The notes below the pieces were generated by a model. That model made no database searches, was not told the DNA's origin, and worked only from the letters and a program-made list of their open reading frames with translations. 10,288 nucleotides of DNA, from positions 1-10,288 of the forward strand of contig DRMS01000266.1 in the NCBI GenBank assembly GCA_011322515.1, written 5' to 3'. This document shows, piece by piece, positions 1 to 6,665 of the stretch. The stretch is from Leucothrix mucor. Lineage in GTDB: Bacteria; Pseudomonadota; Gammaproteobacteria; Thiotrichales; Thiotrichaceae. Position 1 is the first letter of the stretch. Each line of letters opens with the position of its first letter. A program made the position numbers and the translations under genes.

Positions 1-17
1 ATAGAGAGTTCCCCCCA

Positions 18-578
18 ATGAGTCTTACAAAAAACAAAGTCGCTTCTGTTGCCTATACCCTAACCGTTGATAATCAGGTTATTGATCAAGCTGATAAAGA
101 AAATCCAATGGAATTTATTCAGGGTGTGGGTGGCATGATTCCAGGGTTTGAAAAAGCACTTGAAGGCAAAAGCATTGGTGACTCGTTCTCTATTAGCGTT
201 GAGCCTGCGGAAGCTTATGGTGAGCGTAATAACGACTTAACCCAAGATGTTAGCCGCGAAATGTTTGCAGGTGTTCCTGATGACCAATTAGTTGCTGGCG
301 CACAGTTTCAGGCACAAACTGATGCGGGTGTTGAGGTTATTACTATTGCAGCGGTTGATGGCGATACGATAAAAATTGATGCGAATCATCCACTCGCAGG
401 TCAGACCTTAAATTTTGATGTGGAAATGCTGGACATACGCGATGCAACGGCTGAAGAATTAGAGCATGGGCATGTGCATGCAACAGGTGGTTGCGGCTCT
501 CATGACAAGTCAACTGATAATAGCTCAGGCGGTTGCTGTGGTGGCGGATCTTGTGGCGACGAAGGAAACGGACACTAA
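18..578 (+). CDS. slyD: SlyD-type FKBP peptidyl-prolyl cis-trans isomerase
   Basis: Cytoplasmic prolyl isomerase and chaperone; SlyD proteins also bind nickel and help mature metalloenzymes such as hydrogenases. The 186-residue protein has the SlyD plan: the first FKBP half at about 8-70 (GGMIPGFEKALEG, then AYGER), an inserted chaperone flap at about 75-125, and return to the FKBP fold with NHPLAGQTLNF near 123-133. After EELEHGHVH the tail (150-186) is rich in Gly, His and Cys (C159, C173, C174, C179; H150, H152, H154, H162, H186), which is the metal-binding tail of this family, though less His-rich than in E. coli SlyD. Length is close to the 196 residues of E. coli SlyD. The start follows a purine-rich AGAGAG. 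Six bases separate its stop from obg, so the two are probably cotranscribed. Family call is sure; metal specificity is inference. Confidence 0.95.
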   Translation: MSLTKNKVASVAYTLTVDNQVIDQADKENPMEFIQGVGGMIPGFEKALEGKSIGDSFSISVEPAEAYGERNNDLTQDVSREMFAGVPDDQLVAGAQFQAQTDAGVEVITIAAVDGDTIKIDANHPLAGQTLNFDVEMLDIRDATAEELEHGHVHATGGCGSHDKSTDNSSGGCCGGGSCGDEGNGH

Positions 579-584
579 TACACT

Positions 585-1610
585 ATGAAATTTGTCGATG
601 AAGCCGTTATCAATGTGAAAGCAGGTGATGGCGGAAATGGTTGTATCAGCTTCCGCCGTGAAAAATACGTTGAATTCGGTGGTCCTGATGGCGGTGATGG
701 CGGTGATGGCGGCAGTGTTTTTTTAAAAGCTGACAAAAGTTTAAGCACACTATCTGATTTTCGTCATCGACGCTTTTATGAAGCTGCTCGTGGTGAGAAT
801 GGTGCTAGCCGAAATATGACAGGTAGAAAAGGAGATGACATTGTTATCCCTGTGCCGATTGGAACCATTATTTATGATGAGAGCACCAATGAAATTATTG
901 GTGATTTAACCAAAGATGGTCAACAAGCAAAGGTTGCCCAAGGTGGTTTTCATGGGCTTGGTAATCTACGCTATAAAAGCTCTACCAACCGCGCTCCACG
1001 TCAATCAAAACCTGGTTCGGAAGGTGATTTACGCAGTATCCGACTTGAAATGAAGGTATTAGCTGATGTTGGACTATTAGGTCTACCCAATGCAGGAAAG
1101 TCTAGCCTTATCACTAACCTATCATCGGCAAAACCTAGAGTCGCAGACTACCCCTTTACCACACTCTACCCTAATCTTGGTGTTGTACGCATTAATGTAA
1201 ATCAAAGCTTTGTTATTGCTGATATTCCAGGGTTGATTGAAGGCGCTGCAGAAGGCGCTGGTCTTGGCATTCAATTTCTTAAACATCTCTCACGCACCAG
1301 TTTATTACTGCATTTAGTCGATGTTGCACCAATGGATCAAGCTGATCCTGTTGAATCCGTACGTATTCTTGAAAAAGAGCTGGAAAAATACAGTGATGAG
1401 TTAAAAGACCGTGAGCGCTGGTTGATTATTAATAAAATCGATCTATTACCTATGGATGAAGTACAACCCATTTGTGATGATATTATTAAACGTTTACAGT
1501 GGGTTCATCCTGTTTTTCAAATTTCAGCCGCAACAGGCAAGGGTACACAAGAACTGGCCAATAAGATAATGCACTATCTGGATGATGCAGCTTATGCCGC
1601 TGGTGATTAA
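585..1610 (+). CDS. obg: Obg/CgtA family GTPase (50S ribosome assembly)
   Basis: Essential GTPase that binds late 50S ribosomal intermediates and links ribosome assembly to growth state. The 341 residues hold the Gly-rich Obg fold at about 1-158 (GDGGNG at 14-19, a run of GGDGG repeats at 36-43) and a TRAFAC G domain from about 160 to 331. All G motifs are visible: P-loop GLPNAGKS 166-173, switch I within DYPFTTL 188-194, DIPG 213-216, NKID 283-286 and SAATGKG 314-320. There is no long charged C-terminal extension, only a short acidic tail. The gene follows slyD by six bases with no clear Shine-Dalgarno sequence, suggesting coupling. In many genomes rplU-rpmA lies directly upstream; here slyD holds that place. 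A hairpin repeat after the stop may end the transcript. Confidence 0.97.
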   Translation: MKFVDEAVINVKAGDGGNGCISFRREKYVEFGGPDGGDGGDGGSVFLKADKSLSTLSDFRHRRFYEAARGENGASRNMTGRKGDDIVIPVPIGTIIYDESTNEIIGDLTKDGQQAKVAQGGFHGLGNLRYKSSTNRAPRQSKPGSEGDLRSIRLEMKVLADVGLLGLPNAGKSSLITNLSSAKPRVADYPFTTLYPNLGVVRINVNQSFVIADIPGLIEGAAEGAGLGIQFLKHLSRTSLLLHLVDVAPMDQADPVESVRILEKELEKYSDELKDRERWLIINKIDLLPMDEVQPICDDIIKRLQWVHPVFQISAATGKGTQELANKIMHYLDDAAYAAGD

Positions 1611-1687
1611 CTATAGTTTTTATATGCCCTTGACAGTTCTACAGCCTAAGCGAAATACGGGCTACAAAAGTGTAAATTACCTACACC

Positions 1688-1793
1688 GTAGGTTGGGTTA
1701 GATTATTGAGCGTAGCAAAATAACGTAACCCAACATTGCTAGCCTTAAATTTGTTGGGTTACGTTTTTTTACAAGCAAAAAAATCTAACCTAC
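1688..1793. repeat. Nested inverted repeat between obg and proB; possible bidirectional terminator
   Basis: The outer arms read GTAGGTTGGGTTAGATT (1688-1704) and AATCTAACCTAC (1782-1793), the right arm lacking five bases. The inner arms at 1717-1735 and 1752-1770 pair at 18 of 19 positions (core AACGTAACCCAACA / TGTTGGGTTACGTT) around a 16-base loop. The right inner arm ends in seven T on the plus strand and the left begins with an A-tract, so the hairpin could end transcripts from either side. Repeats with the GTAGGTTGGGTTA...CGTAACCCAACA pattern are dispersed in many bacterial genomes, so this is more likely a copy of a dispersed element than a dedicated terminator. The structure is seen directly; its function is inferred. 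Confidence 0.7.
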
Positions 1794-1877
1794 TGAATGA
1801 TAACGTGTCAACCACCTTTTATTGGCATATTTTTCGTCTTTGCGAGAGCATTTTTCTTTATAAATCCCCAATACACA

Positions 1878-3008
1878 ATGAACCGTTCAAAACACATACA
1901 AAAAAGTAAACGCTGGATTATCAAAATAGGCAGTGCTTTGCTCACTCAAGATGGCAAAGGTCTAGACTACACTGCCATTAGTGATTGGGCGCAGCAAATC
2001 GCAATATTACGCCAACAGGGGGTTGAGCTTGTATTGGTGTCATCTGGAGCAGTTGCTGAAGGTATGAGTCGCATGGGCTGGACAAAGCGCCCGACTGGAC
2101 TGCCTAAATTACAAGCGGCTGCTGCCATCGGGCAAACAGGGCTTATTGAGGCCTATGAACGCCAATTTCAGCAATACAATATACAGGCTGCACAAGTACT
2201 ACTAACCCATGATGATATTAGTAATCGCCGCCGCTATCTTAATGCGCGCAATACACTGCGTACCTTACTATCACTCAACACACTTCCTATCGTCAATGAA
2301 AATGATACCGTGGCAATGGATGAGATTCGCCTTGGTGATAATGATACATTAGCAGCATTGGTAGCCAATTTAATTGAGGCTGATTTATTGGTAATTTTAA
2401 CCGATCAAAAAGGTCTCTATACCAAAGACCCACGCCATCATGATGATGCCGAATTAATTTCGGAAGGCTCTGCAACTGATCCTGATTTTGTGAATTTTGC
2501 AGGTTCTGCTGGAACGAATATAGGCACGGGTGGAATGGCGACAAAAGTAATCGCAGCCCAACGTGCCGCACACTCTGGTTGTGCTACCGTTATTGTTTCT
2601 GGTAGAGAGAAAAATGTACTAAGCCGCCTGCAACAAGGAGAGAATCTTGGCACTCTACTCATTCCTGACAATACACAATTAGTCGCAAGAAAACAGTGGA
2701 TTGCGGGACACCTTAATCCATGTGGAAAACTTTGGTTAGATCGGGGGGCTACGGATGCTATTTTAAATCATGGTAAAAGTTTGCTTTCTATTGGTGTGAG
2801 CAAAGTAGAAGGTAAATTTAGCCGTGGTGACGTCATCAACTGCCTTGATCCTGCTGGAAATATTATTGCCAGTGGACTGGTTAACTATCCTAAAGATGAT
2901 ATTGATAAAATTTGTGGTATTAGCAGTACAGACTTTGCCAAAGTGCTTGGCTATAGTGGTGAAAAAGAACTGATTCATCGGGATAATCTAGTCGTATTTC
3001 AGCAGTAA
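1878..3008 (+). CDS. proB: Glutamate 5-kinase
   Basis: Cytoplasmic kinase that phosphorylates L-glutamate with ATP to gamma-glutamyl phosphate, the first step of proline synthesis, normally inhibited by proline. The 376-residue protein (E. coli ProB 367) has an amino-acid kinase domain with IIKIGSALL at 14-22, LVSSGAVAEG 53-62, PIVNENDTVA 137-146, GDNDTLAAL 153-161, LTDQKGLYTKDPR 174-186 and GTGGMATK 216-223, followed by a PUA domain at about 280-360 (GKLWLDRGATDAIL, KFSRGDVI). I chose the ATG at 1878: an in-frame ATG at 1797 would add 27 hydrophobic residues partly read from the repeat flank, which the family lacks. There is no clear Shine-Dalgarno sequence. proA is not in the window. Confidence 0.96.
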   Translation: MNRSKHIQKSKRWIIKIGSALLTQDGKGLDYTAISDWAQQIAILRQQGVELVLVSSGAVAEGMSRMGWTKRPTGLPKLQAAAAIGQTGLIEAYERQFQQYNIQAAQVLLTHDDISNRRRYLNARNTLRTLLSLNTLPIVNENDTVAMDEIRLGDNDTLAALVANLIEADLLVILTDQKGLYTKDPRHHDDAELISEGSATDPDFVNFAGSAGTNIGTGGMATKVIAAQRAAHSGCATVIVSGREKNVLSRLQQGENLGTLLIPDNTQLVARKQWIAGHLNPCGKLWLDRGATDAILNHGKSLLSIGVSKVEGKFSRGDVINCLDPAGNIIASGLVNYPKDDIDKICGISSTDFAKVLGYSGEKELIHRDNLVVFQQ

Positions 3009-3083
3009 CTCAAAGCAGTGAAAACTTTTTTTAGTCAAGGCAAGATAAATATTGCTGTTTATAGCGGATTCTGTTAGTAAATC

Positions 3084-3106
3084 GACTACCAATTTAAGCT
3101 GGGACA
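3084..3106 (+). repeat. Solitary decayed MITE terminal repeat
   Basis: GACTACCAATTTAAGCTGGG followed by ACA matches the intact terminal repeat of the neighbouring MITE (first bases GGCTACCAACTTAAGGCGGG) at 19 of 23 positions. It lies 39 bases outside the complete copy and in the same orientation as its left end, with no matching right end of its own. It is probably a relic of an older or nested insertion. Confidence 0.6.
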
Positions 3107-3145
3107 CTCCATAAATTCAAAGGCTTATTAAATTTTCGTTTTTTC

Positions 3146-3313
3146 GGCTACCCGTTTAAGGCGGGACAGTTCATGTTTTTGCTATTCACCCGCACCCTTC
3201 GACAAGCTCAGGAAGCGGTGTCCTGAGTCTACCGAAGGGCTAGTTCCCTGAGCTTGTCGAAGGGTGCGGGCTGTTTGCTATGACTTTACTTGTCCCGCCT
3301 TAAGTTGGTAGCC
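3146..3313 (+). mobile_element. MITE-like element, copy 1
   Basis: A 168-base element with terminal inverted repeats GGCTACC...GCGGGACA (3146-3168) and its complement ending GTTGGTAGCC (to 3313). Inside is a perfect 24-bp inverted repeat, 3189-3212 against 3247-3270, built around CCCTTCGACAAGCTCAGG. The loop holds a third degenerate arm, CCTGAGTCTACCGAAGGG (3222-3239). It has no coding capacity, so it must have been moved by a transposase acting in trans. It matches copy 2 in reverse complement and copy 3 directly. The bases directly flanking it do not form a clean target duplication, unlike copy 2. Confidence 0.85.
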
Positions 3314-3342
3314 AGTTAAATCTTCACATAAATAATTTCATG

Positions 3343-3373
3343 GAAGGGAGCCTTCAGGCTCGCCCCTCCCTTC
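3343..3373 (-). terminator. GC-rich hairpin downstream of sctL; possible operon end
   Basis: GAAGGGAG (3343-3350) pairs perfectly with CTCCCTTC (3366-3373), and an alternative inner stem GAGCC-TTCA-GGCTC (3348-3361) is also possible. It lies 33 bases beyond the sctL stop in the direction of transcription. No strong T-tract follows on the minus strand, so intrinsic termination is uncertain; it could instead stabilise the 3' end of the mRNA. Confidence 0.35.
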
Positions 3374-3406
3374 GATGCCATTAGACGAGACAGATACAGC
3401 CAAGCA

Positions 3407-4015
3407 TTAACTAGGAAGTGCTGTTTTTATAGAATTTTCAATATGCTGTAACTGCTCTTCAAGACTCGCTCTAACGATACCTATATCTGATTCCAATACA
3501 CAATCAACACCCGATAAATTCTCATCAGGCATAATTTCTAAAAAATCAATATTCTGATTTAAACTCATAAGTCCCTGCATTAGCTTATCCATTTTTTTAG
3601 GATTAACCCGTACAATAACGCGCTGACTCTTACACACCAGTTTTAAACCATTTCTAACCATTGCAAGAGCTAATTTATCATCATCATAATTTTCAATAAT
3701 TTTACGTACCGCATTAATAACCACATCCAATAAATCCTTTTCTACCTTTGCCAGTTGTTCTAAGGTGTCTGATGAAGCCTTTAACATTTGTTCTGATAGT
3801 TGCTTTCTTGATTCTTCCTCGCCCTGCGCAATGCCATTTTGTACCGCTTTAAGTAAGGCTTCTGTCGCTGCAAGCTCGCCTTTTCTTTTCTTTTCCTCTG
3901 CTTCTTTTGCAATCAGCTCTGACTTAATAAAATAAGCATAATCATGTGCTTTTATTATTTTTTCACCTGATTTCAACTCTGTTTCAAGTGATTTTATTTT
4001 GATAAAATTTGACAT
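3407..4015 (-). CDS. sctL: Type III secretion stator protein SctL (YscL/FliH family)
   Basis: SctL is the peripheral stalk that holds the SctN ATPase to the SctK/SctQ sorting platform under the inner-membrane rings. The 202-residue protein has the family layout: a short N-terminal segment, a charged helical and probably coiled-coil region at about 33-110 rich in Glu, Lys and Ala, and a conserved C-terminal domain with VIVRVNP (133-139), NIDFLEIMPDENLSGVDCVLES (155-176) and the closing IGIVRASLEEQLQHIENS. That last pattern (Gly-x-Cys-x-Leu-Glu-Ser...Ser-Leu-x-x-Gln-Leu) is typical of YscL. It is the last gene of the operon here, 12 bases after sctK, with a weak AAGG upstream. The ATPase gene expected nearby in some systems is not in the window. 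No signal peptide, as expected. Confidence 0.88.
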   Translation of the reverse strand: MSNFIKIKSLETELKSGEKIIKAHDYAYFIKSELIAKEAEEKKRKGELAATEALLKAVQNGIAQGEEESRKQLSEQMLKASSDTLEQLAKVEKDLLDVVINAVRKIIENYDDDKLALAMVRNGLKLVCKSQRVIVRVNPKKMDKLMQGLMSLNQNIDFLEIMPDENLSGVDCVLESDIGIVRASLEEQLQHIENSIKTALPS

Positions 4016-4027
4016 AATTATTCAACC

Positions 4028-4756
4028 TTAGCGATCTTTCTTTGAGATTTCATTGCCAACAATTTTATTACCAGAAGACTCTTCATTGGCTTTAGAGTCA
4101 TGCTTGATTTCATGCATTACCTTTTCTATCACCTGTATACAAGCTAGTTTTTTATTTTCATGTTTGGTTATTTGAGGAGTATATTTAACCATATGCTCAA
4201 ACCATTCTCGGGGTAATTTAATAATGACACGCTTCATAAATGCAGTTGGGAAGCGGCGCATATAGCTATGTAAACAAACAAGTCCTGAAATAATCACACG
4301 GTTATTAAGGTGAACTTTATCTGAAAAATCAAGAATATCAGGCTGAAAGTCCATAAATGATGCGGCACGTTTCATTGCAAAATTATACATTTCATCACCT
4401 AAATAGTTACGCACTTCTAATACTTTTTCTCTAATAATCAGTAACTTAATATCTTTATAATGACAACAAAGCCCTGTATACATAACCAGTCTTTTTAAAT
4501 CACTTGCTGACCATAAAGCGAGTTGTGATGAGGTATTGGAAAAATCAAAAAAGAATTTACCATCAAAGCCAAGTTGAGATATAAGGTAATTAGATAAACG
4601 CTCAGTATCGCGCCCTTCTCCCATCAATTTATCAATTAACTCACCATTAGGAAGTGCATGAAGCCAGCTTTTATGAATATAACGCTCAGGCTTGTAGTTA
4701 AACTCCCATACAGGATAAGGTAAGCCTTCTTTGTCGGTTTGATCATTATTGTTCAT
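4028..4756 (-). CDS. sctK: Type III secretion sorting-platform protein SctK (YscK family)
   Basis: SctK links the cytoplasmic ring of SctD to the SctQ pods of the sorting platform. The 242-residue protein matches the YscK family in its start (EFNYKPERYIHKSWLHALP, 18-36; compare the FxPxxYLHxxxLP of YscK), in the central LWSASDLKRLVMYTGL (81-96) and in the later LPREWFEHM (181-189). It is about 30 residues longer than YscK because of a polar N-terminus and a Lys/Ser/Asn-rich tail (about 217-242). There are no membrane segments. It sits directly before sctL as in ysc operons, but a ~500-base gap with a MITE separates it from sctJ, and no Shine-Dalgarno sequence is visible before the ATG. It may need its own promoter or depend on read-through. 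Confidence 0.85.
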   Translation of the reverse strand: MNNNDQTDKEGLPYPVWEFNYKPERYIHKSWLHALPNGELIDKLMGEGRDTERLSNYLISQLGFDGKFFFDFSNTSSQLALWSASDLKRLVMYTGLCCHYKDIKLLIIREKVLEVRNYLGDEMYNFAMKRAASFMDFQPDILDFSDKVHLNNRVIISGLVCLHSYMRRFPTAFMKRVIIKLPREWFEHMVKYTPQITKHENKKLACIQVIEKVMHEIKHDSKANEESSGNKIVGNEISKKDR

Positions 4757-5252
4757 ATTTTATTTTTATTTGTAAAATCTTAAAAGCCTAGACTCTGTTG
4801 ATATTTGATTGCTAACCAAATATTTTTTATATTTTTCTCATATATTATATAACTATTTGTGGCTACCAACTTAAGGCGGGACAAGTAACGTCATGGCAAA
4901 TAACCCGCACCCTTCGACAAGCTCAGGGAACTAGCCCTTAGGTAGACTCAGGACACCGCTTCCTGAGCTTGTCGAAGGGTGCGGGCGAATAGCAGAAACA
5001 TGAACTATCCCGACTTAAACTGGTAGCCCTATTTGTTTTAATTTAAATAATTTGAAAATCTAAGAAGTTAAAAACTTGTTTTGTGCAATTCTCACAAACT
5101 AAAGCTTGGACTCCTGCGAAATTTACTATCTGAATATTTATAAGTAGAAAAAATAATCATATTTTAAAATACAACCAACTATCAACGGAACCTAGTGATA
5201 ACCAAAATTCTTTAAAAAACTCAACTTAGAGGATGTCGTGCTAAATGTTCTT
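4757..5252. other. Gene-free gap inside the T3SS operon, with a MITE insertion
   Basis: Related operons have sctJ and sctK adjacent, but here about 500 bases part them. Of these, 168 are MITE copy 2 and eight its target duplication. The rest (4757-4852 and 5037-5252) is AT-rich with stops in all minus-strand frames. I looked after the sctJ stop for a frameshifted continuation encoding the missing C-terminal helix and found only short frames of about 10 to 20 codons. Confidence 0.75.
4861..5028 (-). mobile_element. MITE-like element, copy 2, with 8-bp target duplication
   Basis: A 168-base element, the reverse complement of copy 1. The ends are GGCTACCAACTTAAGGCGGG (4861-4880) and TTAAACTGGTAGCC (5015-5028). 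The internal 24-bp arms at 4904-4927 and 4962-4985 are perfect complements. CTATTTGT lies immediately on both sides (4853-4860 and 5029-5036), a perfect 8-bp target site duplication that fixes the element borders. The right terminal repeat has drifted slightly (TATCCCGACTTAAAC). GG-starting ends with 8-bp duplications fit families such as ISL3 or IS1595; this family assignment is inference only. Confidence 0.92.
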
Positions 5253-5867
5253 TTACCTACGTGTATAGGAAAGCTGTGCAGGCAACATTACAACCGATAC
5301 CTTATCATAGCTGAGCCCTTCAATACTCTTTTCAACGATCAGTTTTATTTTTGATTTAATATTCTTAATATCCGATGACGGATGATATTTAATAAAAACA
5401 GAGGCTGATGATGGCTTAATGGTATCAATGAAAGGATTGTTTTCTGGCATAACAATATGAACTCTTGCGGTCAATACACCATCTATTTGCGATAACGTTT
5501 CTTGTACACTCTGTGAAAGGGCATAAATATAGCGAACACGTTCTTCCATTGGAGAGGAAACCAATCCTTCTTTCTTAAAAAGCTCTTCGATACCCGTTAC
5601 TTTCTCTCTAGGGTAGCCATGCTCTTTTAATAGATCTATCGCTTTGGGTATTTTATTTTCATCAATCATTAAAGCATATGCGTTGCTTTTCTTATTTTTT
5701 ATTTTCTCTGAAGATATCCCATTACTGAGCATAATGGATAACATATTATTAGCATCATCTTCAGATAAACTGCTGTATAACTCCATTTGACAGCCTGATA
5801 AAGCAAGCCCGAAGATAAGTAGTGAAACCAACTTGAAGTGCTTAATATTAAATTTATAGTTTTTCAT
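5253..5867 (-). CDS. sctJ: Type III secretion inner-membrane ring lipoprotein SctJ, short form
   Basis: SctJ (YscJ/PrgK/EscJ, related to flagellar FliF) forms the inner periplasmic ring of the basal body. The 204-residue protein has a lipoprotein signal peptide with lipobox LSGC and lipidated Cys at 26, then the ring-building motifs: MELYSSLSEDDANNML (28-43), AIDLLKEHGYP (76-86), EGLVSSPMEERVRYIYALSQ (100-119), SQIDGVLTARVHIVMPE (126-142) and SIEGLSYDKVSVVMLP (181-196). YscJ and PrgK (about 245-252 residues) continue with a C-terminal transmembrane helix; this protein stops 8 residues after the core. EPEC EscJ, about 190 residues, also lacks that helix, so the short form may be functional. 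Only a weak GGGTTG lies before the ATG. Confidence 0.92.
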   Translation of the reverse strand: MKNYKFNIKHFKLVSLLIFGLALSGCQMELYSSLSEDDANNMLSIMLSNGISSEKIKNKKSNAYALMIDENKIPKAIDLLKEHGYPREKVTGIEELFKKEGLVSSPMEERVRYIYALSQSVQETLSQIDGVLTARVHIVMPENNPFIDTIKPSSASVFIKYHPSSDIKNIKSKIKLIVEKSIEGLSYDKVSVVMLPAQLSYTRR

Positions 5868-6009
5868 TTTTTCAACCCATTTTGACTAATTATTAGTGGG
5901 TATTAATACATAGTTTAAACAAAAAGCATTATTTTTACCGACTACTGCCATCGATGACGCTTTAAACGGCATATTTTCCATCAGGAATAAAATACCATTA
6001 TCTTCACTA

Positions 6010-6600
6010 TTATCCAGAAGAACGAAATAATGTTTTAAATCCTTGACTCACTTGACTCACACCTGCACCTATAATTTTTAGATTAGCCATAAACATTTGC
6101 AGACCAATCGTTCTATTGGTAATGAGCCTCATCATGTCAAGAGCTGTTGATTGATTTGCTTCTTGGTTAGCAAGTAATTCTTTGTATAACGTTCTCTGTT
6201 CATTAGGCCCATTCCCATCCTCAGGCGTACGCACAAATTCATTTCCTTTAATATCACCTGTAGACTGTGTTCTTACTACTTCAGATTCAGCACGCGATAG
6301 GGATAAACTTTTAAGTTTTAGGTTTTTCCCCTCTCTCGCTAAATCACTCATACTGGTCAAAATATGATGATAATTTCCGTCTACGTTTTTAATAAGCCCA
6401 AAAACGGTCTTATCAGCCTCTTTTATTTTCGCAGTTTGATTTGTTACTTCAAAGATAGAAGGTGTTTTCCCTCCTGGTTCTAATTCTAATTTAAATTTTA
6501 ATATATCTTGTTCTTCTGGCATTTGTACTGGATATTGTGGCTGATTTGTTTGCGGAGTACTTCCATGTACAAGAGTAACGGGGACCATGTTTTCTATCAT
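6010..6600 (-). CDS. sctI: Type III secretion inner-rod protein SctI (YscI family), enlarged
   Basis: SctI polymerises at the base of the needle and joins it to the export gate. The diagnostic region is the C-terminus: an amphipathic helix at about 152-193 (ALDMMRLITNRTIGLQMFMANL, then VSQVSQGFKTLFRSS), matching the YscI/PrgJ end pattern of Met/Leu-rich helix, VxxVSxxxxTLLRS. At 196 residues it is longer than the roughly 80-115 of YscI and PrgJ; the extra N-terminal part has a Pro/Gln-rich stretch (15-30) and a polar central region with no domain I know. GGAG nine bases upstream supports the ATG at 6600. Position between the TPR chaperone and sctJ agrees with a ysc-type order in which yscH is absent. 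Confidence 0.78.
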   Translation of the reverse strand: MIENMVPVTLVHGSTPQTNQPQYPVQMPEEQDILKFKLELEPGGKTPSIFEVTNQTAKIKEADKTVFGLIKNVDGNYHHILTSMSDLAREGKNLKLKSLSLSRAESEVVRTQSTGDIKGNEFVRTPEDGNGPNEQRTLYKELLANQEANQSTALDMMRLITNRTIGLQMFMANLKIIGAGVSQVSQGFKTLFRSSG

Positions 6601-6665
6601 TTTTTATTACTCCAATATTAAAATTTTATTTAACAATAAATAATCAATATCTGTAGAAAATCTAC

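Larger units (their letters stand above)
3009..3406. other. Gene-free interval between the convergent proB and sctL
   Basis: About 400 bases separate two genes that point at each other. I see no open frame with gene-like character. The interval holds a decayed single MITE end (3084-3106), a complete MITE copy (3146-3313) and a GC-rich hairpin close to the sctL stop (3343-3373). No classic U-tract terminator for proB is convincing; a T run at 3028-3033 follows only a weak stem. Confidence 0.8.

Noticed and set aside
1630..1658. Perfect TTGACA after obg as a proB promoter.
   Set aside because: The hexamers at 16-18 bases spacing (such as AAATAC) do not resemble a -10 box, and the repeat hairpin would lie between it and proB.
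1797..1877. A 27-residue hydrophobic N-terminal extension of ProB that resembles a signal or membrane segment.
   Set aside because: Glutamate 5-kinase is cytoplasmic and the family starts near the ATG at 1878, a few residues before the kinase core. The extension begins right at the edge of the intergenic repeat and has no ribosome site.
3146..3313. Clustered inverted repeats considered as a CRISPR array or a small RNA gene.
   Set aside because: There are no regularly spaced direct repeats with unique spacers. The terminal repeats, the target duplication at copy 2 and the scattered copies identify a transposon-derived element.
5080..5098. TTTGTG...CACAAA dyad that resembles a CRP site in the sctJ-sctK gap.
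   Set aside because: The spacing between the TGTG and CACA halves is one base short of the CRP pattern and the left half lacks the A of TGTGA. No promoter is visible nearby.
5022..5252. Possible frameshift that would restore a C-terminal membrane helix to SctJ.
   Set aside because: All three minus-strand frames after the sctJ stop close within about 10 to 20 codons and none encodes a hydrophobic stretch.
5886..5981. A 31-codon minus-strand frame between sctI and sctJ, open further upstream into the sctI end.
   Set aside because: No Shine-Dalgarno site, no recognisable similarity, and no known gene lies at this place in ysc operons. The upstream open part overlaps the well-supported end of sctI in another frame.
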